IMG/VR virus record: IMGVR_UViG_3300027800_000055
Location: 1-21,040 of that record
Strand: one strand, 5' to 3'
DNA: 21,040 nt
DNA from: a virus
The notes beneath the pieces were generated by a model, which did not search any database, was not told the origin of the DNA, and saw nothing but the letters and a program-made list of their open reading frames with translations. Made by a program: the position numbers and the translations under genes. Positions 14,931-21,039 of the stretch are shown here, piece by piece (position 1 is the stretch's first letter; each line of letters starts with the position of its first letter).

Positions 14931-16337
14931 TTACTGGCCCGCTGGCGGGGTGGGGAATGTCCCGTCAAAGGTGGCCTGGTCACCATCAATATCTTCCAAT
15001 TCATCTTCCGCCTGTTCCTCTGTGGTACCCTGCAATGTCTGCACGGCTGTTTTCTTTGACATGATGCCGCTTTCCACCTGCTTCACCACCATGTCCACAC
15101 TTTCCACCGCGTCATCCACAATGCCATCACTCCACACGGTCTGGATGCGTTCCACATCGGTCACCCGGATGCCGCCGCAAGTGTACCCATTGGCCTTGCT
15201 CAATTCCTGGGAAATTTCACACACTTCTTTGATGCTCTGGTCATAGTACAACCGTTTGCGGTTGCGCTTAGCAATGGTACGCAATAGCCGCATTTTCAAT
15301 GCCCGGCCCGTTTCGGCCTGGCCGGACCCCATGCCAAACACATCCGTGTTGGTTTCGCTGGTCAGGAACATAAACTCCACAATTTTATCAATCTGTTTGA
15401 ATGCGCTGTCCAGGTTGGCATTCCAGACGATGTATTCAGGCTTTCCGCCACCATCGCTGGACATTTCAATCATGCCCAGGGCTTCTTTGCGCACCTGGCC
15501 CTGTTCATCCAGGACACCTTCCGGCACGGCCAGGATGGGGTCACTGTGTTTGTCCAGGATTTGGTCAATCATGGTCATGCGGTTGTTCAATGCCCGCTGT
15601 AGGCTTTCCAGGTTCAAAAAGTCTGATGTTCCAAAATAGTGGGCATTCCCCCTGGGCCGGTAATTCGGGGTGTGGACAATCATGTTGTGGCTGATGCCGG
15701 TGTTTATTTCCGCGGCATAGGCTTTGGAATATGTGGCATTGTAGGCATCCACACCAATTTCCTGGCCAATGGTCCAGGTCCCGGCCTTGTGGTCACCTGT
15801 CAATTCAAATACCTGGGTGGTCACCTTGGGTGCTTCATGGGTTTCCACCACCAGGAATGTGGCCACCTTGCCCGCACCATCATCTTGCATTTCAGTCCAT
15901 GCAAACACTTCCTTTTTGGGGTGTTGTCGGGCATTCAGTACATCCAGGACCGGGAAATATATGGCGGGGTTGGTGTCATCCACCACAATTTCATTGTCCA
16001 CCACCCGGACCTTGAAAACGCTGTCACCCAGGGCGGCATTGCTGACCGCACTTTCAAAAAACTGGGTTTTCAGTTTGTTGCGGTGGTATAGGTTTTCAAT
16101 AAATTCCTGGTTTTTATCGGCCTTCAATTGCACTTCCTCACCAAATAGCATGTCCGCGCTGACATTGGCCACCAGGGAATTGAAATTCACCATGATGTAC
16201 TTCATCCTGGCATCCAATGCCCGCTTGGTTGTCCCCAGGGCCAGCACTTCAAAATGGGAACCTTCCAGCAATTTGGCGTTTCTGGCATACCTGGCCAGGC
16301 GTTCCGCTTCATTTGGGTATGGGAATACTTTTTCCAT
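14931..16337 (-). CDS. Portal protein (SPP1 gp6-like)
   Basis: This is a 468-residue protein from the ATG at 16337 (MEKVFPYPNEAERL), which has GGAAGGG six bases upstream; an ATG five codons earlier (16352) is less well placed. The family pattern is clear: an N-terminal wing with NSLVANVSADMLFGEEVQL, then FFESAVSNAALGDSVFKVRV, a region PNYRPRGNAHYFGTSDFLNL leading to SLQRALNNRMTMIDQILDKH, then DVFGMGSGQAETGRALKMRL (stem/clip region) and an acidic C-terminus (TTEEQAEDELEDIDGDQ). Portals form the dodecameric vertex through which terminase pumps DNA. It has its own promoter candidate in the 57-nt gap after the large terminase gene. Confidence 0.9.
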   Translation of the reverse strand: MEKVFPYPNEAERLARYARNAKLLEGSHFEVLALGTTKRALDARMKYIMVNFNSLVANVSADMLFGEEVQLKADKNQEFIENLYHRNKLKTQFFESAVSNAALGDSVFKVRVVDNEIVVDDTNPAIYFPVLDVLNARQHPKKEVFAWTEMQDDGAGKVATFLVVETHEAPKVTTQVFELTGDHKAGTWTIGQEIGVDAYNATYSKAYAAEINTGISHNMIVHTPNYRPRGNAHYFGTSDFLNLESLQRALNNRMTMIDQILDKHSDPILAVPEGVLDEQGQVRKEALGMIEMSSDGGGKPEYIVWNANLDSAFKQIDKIVEFMFLTSETNTDVFGMGSGQAETGRALKMRLLRTIAKRNRKRLYYDQSIKEVCEISQELSKANGYTCGGIRVTDVERIQTVWSDGIVDDAVESVDMVVKQVESGIMSKKTAVQTLQGTTEEQAEDELEDIDGDQATFDGTFPTPPAGQ

Positions 16338-16372
16338 TGTCAACCCTTCCATCTGTGATTTTATCCGCCCAA

Positions 16373-16381
16373 ATTATAGCA
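16373..16381 (-). promoter_or_regulatory. Extended -10 promoter upstream of portal
   Basis: On the minus strand this reads TGCTATAAT, an exact extended -10 box, in the gap between large terminase (stop at 16395) and portal. It is followed by TTGGGCGGATAAAATC, with the G and CGG shared by the other two promoters. TTGATG lies 14 bases upstream, too close for a standard -35. Confidence 0.65.
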
Positions 16382-16394
16382 CAAAACATGTTCA

Positions 16395-17864
16395 TCAAAT
16401 CGCCTTGGTGGTGTACGCCTTGGCGCGTTTGTGGACCACCTTGGCACCCTGGATGCATAGGAACGCGGCAAACAAAAGGTCATCATGGAACCCGTTTTCA
16501 TGTTCCCGCTTGCCATTGGGCTTTTTGATGAATGTCTGCATTTCCTTTATCGTTTCCGGGTCAAATATCCCCAATTCGCCATCATCAAACATTCTGTTAA
16601 ATTCATCAATCAATAGGTCCCGGTTGGTGGCGGTGGTACGCCAGCCCATGGTTTCCTTTTCGGTCTGCTTTTGCTTGTCCACGGTCACTTCCAGGAATAG
16701 GTTTTTGTACCCGGCATTGTGGATGGTCAAAACGGTGGTCAGTCCGGTGTTGTTCCGTTCCGGGATTATCAGGGCATCATTGAAATACCTGGCCACCTCA
16801 ATTGCCAATATACCCAATTGGTCCGGGCGTATGGTGTCATCCCGGAACGCGGCCACAAAATCCTTGGTGTTTTTATCATACACTTTCAATGTGTTGGCAT
16901 CTTTTTCCACGCCCTCTGCCGTATCCGCCCCCACAACATATTCATGGGCCGGGTCAACATCAATATAGATTTTCACCCCATTCATCATTTTGACTGGCAC
17001 CTGGGGCCGTATGGCCTTCACCCTGGATTGATTGAACACAAAATGCCCGGTGGCCAAAAAGCATTCCATGGCATCAAAGGGGTATTCCTGTTTGACCTTG
17101 TGGCGCAGTATGCGGGCCTTCTGCATGTACCAATTCAATTGCCCCATGGTGATGCCAAACTGGCCAATGGGGTCTGGGTACAATTCAAACGCCCTGGCAA
17201 TTTCGGCATACTCACCCAGCACATCCTGGCCGGGTGCCAGGTCCAGGCTGTATTCCTGGGCAATGGTCCAATTGATGAACACCGGCCAAAATTCGTTCTT
17301 CCCGGCAACGGCATCACTCCACAATTCTGAAAAGTGATTGAACCCATTGGCCGTGCTTTCAATTATCAGGTACCCATTGGTCGGGATGGCTGGGAATGTA
17401 CCTTCCAAAAAGTCCGCCACCATGTCCGGGCGGAAAAAGGCATATTCCGATACATGGACCCGCTGGAATGTGCCGGACCGGGCATTGGTGTCCACTTTGA
17501 TGCTGGAATGGGTGGCACCAAATTCCAATTCACGGATGCTGTTGTACTTCACATCCATGGTTTCCCGCACCAGGGGCGGCAAATTGTCAAAGGCATATTT
17601 GATTTTTTTGAAAATGGCCTCTGAATTGTCCAGGTTGTCCGCAATGGTCAGGATGTGTTTGTCATGCTGTACCATGGCCACATCCAGGTCATCCATCTTT
17701 TCATGGGTGGTCATGCCAAGCTGGCGGGCCTTCAACATCAGGATGCGGTTGTGGGCTTCCTGGTGCTTCCTCAATACCAACTGGGCGGCATTGGGCCGGA
17801 ACTGTTGCCGGTTGCCGTCTTTGTTCTGTATCCAAAAGTATTGGTTGAACAGGCGTTCAATCAT
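16395..17864 (-). CDS. terL: Terminase large subunit (packaging ATPase and nuclease)
   Basis: This is a 489-residue protein. ATPase part: KARQLGMTT (residues 45-53) is the Walker A; VHVSEYA (136-142) is the Walker B with Ser in place of the first Asp and catalytic E140, a form seen in other SPP1-type terminases; ESTANG (169-174) is the coupling motif. Nuclease part: D314 in VVGADTAEG, E369 in IIPERNNTG and D461/D462 in FHDDLL are the metal-binding acids of the RNase H fold. The length is normal and no residue is missing. It cuts concatemeric DNA and drives it into the prohead through the portal. The start overlaps the upstream small membrane gene by 8 nt. Confidence 0.95.
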   Translation of the reverse strand: MIERLFNQYFWIQNKDGNRQQFRPNAAQLVLRKHQEAHNRILMLKARQLGMTTHEKMDDLDVAMVQHDKHILTIADNLDNSEAIFKKIKYAFDNLPPLVRETMDVKYNSIRELEFGATHSSIKVDTNARSGTFQRVHVSEYAFFRPDMVADFLEGTFPAIPTNGYLIIESTANGFNHFSELWSDAVAGKNEFWPVFINWTIAQEYSLDLAPGQDVLGEYAEIARAFELYPDPIGQFGITMGQLNWYMQKARILRHKVKQEYPFDAMECFLATGHFVFNQSRVKAIRPQVPVKMMNGVKIYIDVDPAHEYVVGADTAEGVEKDANTLKVYDKNTKDFVAAFRDDTIRPDQLGILAIEVARYFNDALIIPERNNTGLTTVLTIHNAGYKNLFLEVTVDKQKQTEKETMGWRTTATNRDLLIDEFNRMFDDGELGIFDPETIKEMQTFIKKPNGKREHENGFHDDLLFAAFLCIQGAKVVHKRAKAYTTKAI

Positions 17865-17964
17865 ACTTGCCCGCCGGGTACTTCAAACACTGGTCAATTG
17901 CCGCCACCAGGAACAGGACCACACACGCCGCCCCAATCATAAACCCGGCAATGAATGCAATCAT
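17857..17964 (-). CDS. 35-residue membrane protein, DUF3789-like
   Basis: This tiny gene sits between peptide deformylase and large terminase. Its ATG overlaps the deformylase stop (ATGA), and its stop lies 8 nt inside the terminase gene. The protein begins MIAFIAGFMIGAACVVLFLV, a single hydrophobic helix with GxxxG-like small residues, and ends in a charged KYPAGKYD tail. Short phage proteins of this design are grouped as DUF3789, whose function is unknown. Tight translational coupling on both sides supports a real gene. Confidence 0.65.
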   Translation of the reverse strand: MIAFIAGFMIGAACVVLFLVAAIDQCLKYPAGKYD

Positions 17965-18416
17965 TTGGTCACCTCGTAAATGTACAGGCAATCAAAATGG
18001 TCAATTTCATGCTGGAATATGAACGCCCTGGGACCGGCCAGCTTTTCATTGGTTTCTGGACCTTCCCAGGTGGATGGGGTTGTGTACATCACTTCACACT
18101 TGTGGAACCGTTGCACAATCACCGTGCGCTTGTCCGGGAAACTCAAACAACCTTCCGCATTGTCCACTGGGGTCCTGGTGTGCCGTTCAATCGTGGGGTT
18201 GATGATAATTTCCCCGGCCTTGGTGACAAAGAACCGCAGGGGGTCATCCTGTGTCACCTGCTGGTGCGCAATCGCCTGGCCGCCGGTATATAGGCCAATC
18301 GGTTCATGGCACATTTCCATCATCACCTTGGCATCTTCAATGACCCTGGGCATGTCTGCATCTTCAACCACCCGGCTTTTGACCTGGTGCGGCTTCACAT
18401 ACTGTTTGGCAATCAT
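17961..18416 (-). CDS. def: Peptide deformylase
   Basis: This is a 151-residue protein with all three deformylase motifs: motif 1 as GGQAIAHQ (45-52, degenerate from GxGLAAxQ, with the key Gln Q52 kept), motif 2 as EGCLSFP (88-94, canonical), and motif 3 as HEIDH (136-140, canonical). C90, H136 and H140 should hold the metal and E137 act as the catalytic acid/base. The enzyme removes the formyl group from new N-terminal methionine in the cytoplasm. It is shorter than most bacterial forms (about 165-190), as are known phage forms. It overlaps the small terminase gene by 4 nt. A catalytically active enzyme is likely; the loss of the Gly in motif 1 is the only weak point. Confidence 0.93.
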   Translation of the reverse strand: MIAKQYVKPHQVKSRVVEDADMPRVIEDAKVMMEMCHEPIGLYTGGQAIAHQQVTQDDPLRFFVTKAGEIIINPTIERHTRTPVDNAEGCLSFPDKRTVIVQRFHKCEVMYTTPSTWEGPETNEKLAGPRAFIFQHEIDHFDCLYIYEVTK

Positions 18417-19000
18417 TTTTCAACCCCCTGTTGTAGCTGGCGCAATTCGGCAACCATTTCCTCATGGGTCATGGTGACAACCTTTGAACGGTCAACAATC
18501 AAGCCCTGGCGTTTGTAGTACAAGGCCATGCCGCTGACCTTGGCGGGCATGTTCTCACGCTGGGCACAAACGAACCCCAATTCCGTGTCCACAAAGTCAA
18601 CATTGGTGTCAATCTTGGTCAAAGCGGCCACACATTTGATTATCTTTACATTTCTCAACAACCGCCAGCTACATGTGGCGGCCACCGCCTGGTCAGTCAC
18701 GGACATATAATTCAAACCGTATGCTTCGATGTATGACCGGGTGCCATTGCCAAAAAAATCAGGGTGTGTGGCGTACAGTAAAGCAAAATGAAATTGCTTT
18801 TGGGTCAGGTCAAATTGCTTGGCACCCGTGGTGATGCGTTCCACCTGTTCCACCACTGCAACGCAACTTTCATGTGCCCACTTTGTCTTGGTCAACCGTT
18901 CCTTTTCATCATCCTTCCCAATGGCCATGGCGCAAATAGCACACATCAATGGCTTTTCAATGGGCTTTTGCTTGGCCTTTTTCGGTTTGGCTTTCGGCAT
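18413..19000 (-). CDS. terS: Terminase small subunit with N-terminal zinc-finger-like region
   Basis: This is a 195-residue protein two genes upstream of the large terminase. The core (about 63-125) has the small-terminase DNA-binding start FDLTQKQFHFALLYATHPDF, then GNGTRSYIEAYG (an 'LT.KQ..F...Y....NGT.A...AYG' pattern). A VAATCSWRLLRNVKI segment follows, matching 'AA..AS.LLRN..V' of the family. Before it lie a Lys/Pro-rich start (MPKAKPKKAKQKPIEKP) and C20-x2-C23 with H43-x2-C46, a possible zinc site. The start at 19000 has GGGGAAGGAAA; an ATG at 18946 would drop the basic tail but keep the cysteines. It binds the packaging site on DNA and hands it to the large subunit. Confidence 0.85.
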   Translation of the reverse strand: MPKAKPKKAKQKPIEKPLMCAICAMAIGKDDEKERLTKTKWAHESCVAVVEQVERITTGAKQFDLTQKQFHFALLYATHPDFFGNGTRSYIEAYGLNYMSVTDQAVAATCSWRLLRNVKIIKCVAALTKIDTNVDFVDTELGFVCAQRENMPAKVSGMALYYKRQGLIVDRSKVVTMTHEEMVAELRQLQQGVEK

Positions 19001-19169
19001 TGGTTTCCTTCCCCACTAAATTCAAAAACGCTTCCACATCCAGGCATTCAAACCCGCATCCCTGGCAATGCCATGGGGCCTGGACCGGCAACAATTCCCT
19101 GGTGATGTTGTCACCCTGGCACACGGGGCACTTCGGCTTCAATGTCAGGTCAATGGTTTGGTCAATCAT
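18957..19169 (-). CDS. Small zinc-ribbon protein
   Basis: This is a 70-residue protein with two CxxC knuckles (C14-x2-C17 in KCPVCQG and C35-x2-C38 in WHCQGCGFEC), a classical zinc ribbon for nucleic-acid or protein binding. A charged, Gln-rich tail follows. The start overlaps the stop of the nuclease gene (ATGA), and the end overlaps the small terminase gene by 44 nt. The specific function is unknown. Confidence 0.65.
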   Translation of the reverse strand: MIDQTIDLTLKPKCPVCQGDNITRELLPVQAPWHCQGCGFECLDVEAFLNLVGKETNAESQTEKGQAKAH

Positions 19170-19612
19170 TCAATCCACCCAGGTATGCATCCGGCCATGT
19201 TTTTGATGCCCTTGTACACCGCAGTGTCAAACACATCCACCTTCACATCCGGGAAATACTTTGCCATCCGTTTCAGTTTGGTGCGGCTCTTGGGGTCCAT
19301 GTACCCCTTCACTTCAATGAATGTCTGGGTGCCATCGGTTTCATCAACGCGAAAGTCCGGGGTGTAGGATGTGACCCCGCGCCGGATGCCCTCAAACCAA
19401 AAGCATTTCGGTTCGTATGCCCAGCCCAGGATGGTCCCGTTGCATTTCATCCATTCCAGCCAGTGCGCCACATTCACTTCCCATTTGCTCTGGAAATAGT
19501 GCTTTTGGCCACCAATGGTGTGGAACCCCTTTTGGACATTCGCAAAATGGTGTGGTTTCTGTTTTCCGGCAATCATTGCCCGGTACTGTGCGGCACTGAT
19601 GTGTTCAATCAT
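19166..19612 (-). CDS. PD-(D/E)XK nuclease, DUF1064-like
   Basis: This is a 148-residue protein from the ATG at 19612 (MIEHISAAQYRAMIAG). Conserved text: HYFQSKWEVNVAHWLEWM (E45), GWAYEPKCFWFEG, TSYTPDFRV (D86) and TFIEVKGYMDPKS (E100, K102), then TKLKRMAKYFPDVKV. This is the PD-(D/E)XK nuclease core in the order E, PD, ExK, and the flanking pattern 'Y.SKWE...' with 'EVKG.md.ks..K.k....yp' resembles phage DUF1064 proteins. It may act as a resolvase or debranching nuclease before packaging. The start is chosen because ATG overlaps the stop of the upstream micro-ORF. An in-frame start at 19744 would run over two other genes. Confidence 0.75.
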   Translation of the reverse strand: MIEHISAAQYRAMIAGKQKPHHFANVQKGFHTIGGQKHYFQSKWEVNVAHWLEWMKCNGTILGWAYEPKCFWFEGIRRGVTSYTPDFRVDETDGTQTFIEVKGYMDPKSRTKLKRMAKYFPDVKVDVFDTAVYKGIKNMAGCIPGWIE

Positions 19613-19686
19613 AGGGTGAAGCCCGCTATAATGCCAGCTATCACGGCCAGTATATACCAAATGCACCCGCAATTCATGTTCTTCAT
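19609..19686 (-). CDS. 25-residue membrane peptide
   Basis: A micro-ORF begins MKNMNCGCIWYILAVIAGII and ends with GFTL and a TGA that overlaps the ATG of the nuclease gene. AGGGAAAAGG lies a few bases before its ATG, a clear ribosome site, and the previous gene stops 14 nt upstream, so it fills a gap that would otherwise be empty. It is one hydrophobic helix with a Cys pair (C6, C8) near the N-terminus. The function is unknown; it could act only to couple translation or be a small membrane factor. Confidence 0.55.
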   Translation of the reverse strand: MKNMNCGCIWYILAVIAGIIAGFTL

Positions 19687-19700
19687 GGCCTTTTCCCTGG

Positions 19701-19943
19701 TCAAAAAATGTCTGGATTGATTTGGACCACGCCGCCATCACCATCCAGGTGCGCCGGGCATGCCCAAGGCTTTGGCGGTTTGTTCTGTCCTGGGAAATAG
19801 GTGCGCATGGGTGTGAACCCGCGCTCCTTCAACATCACCTGCACTTCCAAAAAGCTGACAATTTCCGCAATGATTTGGGCCTGATTGTCCTTTGTGATGT
19901 ACTCACCCAGGGCGCGGATGGTTTCAATTCTGGGCTGGTTCAT
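19701..19943 (-). CDS. Small unknown protein
   Basis: This is an 80-residue protein starting MNQPRIETIRALGEYITKDN. The first 40 residues are helical and acidic/hydrophobic (AQIIAEIVSFLEVQVMLKER); the rest is Pro/Gly-rich (PMRTYFPGQNKPPKPWACP). No recognised motif. ATG overlaps the upstream stop (ATGA), and its stop precedes the micro-ORF. Probably an operon accessory gene. Confidence 0.6.
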   Translation of the reverse strand: MNQPRIETIRALGEYITKDNQAQIIAEIVSFLEVQVMLKERGFTPMRTYFPGQNKPPKPWACPAHLDGDGGVVQINPDIF

Positions 19944-20110
19944 TGTATCTTCACCTCTTTACATTCTGGGCATTGGTATAGTTTCACGGTATATGGTCGG
20001 TCCACATAACCGCCACCACTTTCGTGCAGTGTTCTGACTATGTCTTGCCGTATCGGCCCCACTTCAATCATTGGCTGTACGCAATTCAAACAAAGCGGCG
20101 GTTGGTCCAT
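19940..20110 (-). CDS. Small zinc-ribbon protein
   Basis: This is a 56-residue protein from the ATG at 20110, chosen because AAAGGAA lies about 4 nt upstream; the frame is open further up but runs into the preceding gene. C7-x2-C10 (PLCLNCVQPM) and C47-x2-C50 (YQCPECKEVKIQ) at the two ends form a zinc-ribbon pair. The function is unknown. Confidence 0.6.
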   Translation of the reverse strand: MDQPPLCLNCVQPMIEVGPIRQDIVRTLHESGGGYVDRPYTVKLYQCPECKEVKIQ

Positions 20111-20132
20111 GATGTTCCTTTCAAATGGTATG

Positions 20133-20411
20133 CTATATGGTCCCCAGGCAATCCTTGTGGATGCTGTACGGTTCCCAGCAAAAGAATGCCATAGTTTCCG
20201 TGCCGCCATTCGGCTTGTTCGCCATGCAGGTAAATGCGGGCACCTGGCCCTTGCGTATCATCATCAATTCGCCAACATCATGGGTGATTAAAAGCTGGTC
20301 AGTCAATAACCGCTGGGGCACTCCGGCAAAAAGTCCCTGGTGCCCGTATGCTTCCCCCTTGGTCAAATTATGCACCCGGCATTTCAGGATGCCACCACCT
20401 TTTGCAGGCAT
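20133..20411 (-). CDS. Small unknown protein
   Basis: This is a 92-residue protein from the ATG at 20411 (MPAKGGGILKCRVHNLTKGE), with AAAGGATGG a few bases upstream and overlapping the end of the previous gene's stop region. It has Gly-rich start, beta-rich middle (LTDQLLITHDVGELMMIRKG) and a Cys/Trp-containing end (AFFCWEPYSIHKDCLGTI). I do not recognise it. An in-frame ATG at 20444 inside the previous gene is possible. Confidence 0.55.
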   Translation of the reverse strand: MPAKGGGILKCRVHNLTKGEAYGHQGLFAGVPQRLLTDQLLITHDVGELMMIRKGQVPAFTCMANKPNGGTETMAFFCWEPYSIHKDCLGTI

Positions 20412-20421
20412 TTTCCATCCT

Positions 20422-20919
20422 TTAGACAAAAGTGAATTGGCCATCCGGCCCGGCTTGCATGTGCATGGTTTCCCATTGCAGGGTGGCCAGGGCTTGCACG
20501 TAGGGTGTGGACCTGGACACCATGCCCACATTCACCAGGTCCGGGGAATGTTCAATCACCTGGTTGTGGAACACTTTGACCCATTCAGGGATTGCCACCT
20601 CACCGCGTAGGAATTTTCCAGCGCGTTCCGTGATTATCCAATGCGCCGCTTTGTGCTTCCCGTTCTCACGGTGCTTTGCCACCAGGCCATGGAACCGCAT
20701 TTTGGAAAGCTGTGACCATTCGCATTTTTTCAATTCGTTTGGTGTGCCATCCATGTCCCGTATCACATCCACCACATACCCGCCACCCTTGGCCATGGCG
20801 GCGCGTTTCATCTTTATCAGGACCGCAATCATAATGGGGGCAACCTTGTACTTGTATGCCTTCATCGAATGCCCGCAATGGGGGCAATGTTCCTGTTCCA
20901 ATTCAACCTGGTTTTCCAT
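20422..20919 (-). CDS. Zinc-knuckle plus probable winged-helix protein
   Basis: This is a 165-residue protein. A CPHCGHS knuckle (C12, C15) near the start has no obvious second cysteine pair. Residues about 28-105 look like a winged helix: helix PIMIAVLIKMKRAA, helix NELKKCEWSQLSKMRFHGLV, then AHWIITERAGKFLRGEVAI, as in small DNA-binding proteins of phages. So it may be a regulator or a DNA-packaging accessory factor. AGGAAAA about 9 nt upstream supports the ATG at 20919. The fold assignment is by eye. Confidence 0.6.
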   Translation of the reverse strand: MENQVELEQEHCPHCGHSMKAYKYKVAPIMIAVLIKMKRAAMAKGGGYVVDVIRDMDGTPNELKKCEWSQLSKMRFHGLVAKHRENGKHKAAHWIITERAGKFLRGEVAIPEWVKVFHNQVIEHSPDLVNVGMVSRSTPYVQALATLQWETMHMQAGPDGQFTFV

Positions 20920-20946
20920 GGCTTTTTTCCTGGGATTAAAAAATTA

Positions 20947-21039
20947 TTAAATGCCCGCGACTGGCCCCACAAATTGAACCGCACCACGAATTTCCATGCT
21001 GTATGTCCCGCCCAGGTGGAATTTGTCCAGGTCCGCCTG
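20947..21039 (-). CDS. 3' end of an unknown gene (5' end outside window)
   Basis: One of the three minus-strand frames at the right edge reads as clean coding sequence, QADLDKFHLGGTYSMEIRGA then VQFVGPVAGI and TAA at 20949-20947. Only 30 residues are visible, too few to name. The stop is followed after 27 nt by the next gene, consistent with the same operon. Confidence 0.5.
   Translation of the reverse strand, partial: QADLDKFHLGGTYSMEIRGAVQFVGPVAGI

Noticed and set aside
15769-16968. Long plus-strand open frame (399 codons)
   Set aside because: It runs antisense across portal and large terminase, both certain genes, and its translation has no domain or start signal.
19613-19744. Longer start for the PD-(D/E)XK nuclease
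   Set aside because: This region already holds the end of one gene and the 25-residue micro-ORF with its own ribosome site; the extension shows no conserved nuclease sequence.
20112-20209. Longer start for the 56-residue zinc-ribbon protein
   Set aside because: It would overlap the preceding gene by 77 nt in another phase, while ATG 20110 has AAAGGAA at the right distance.
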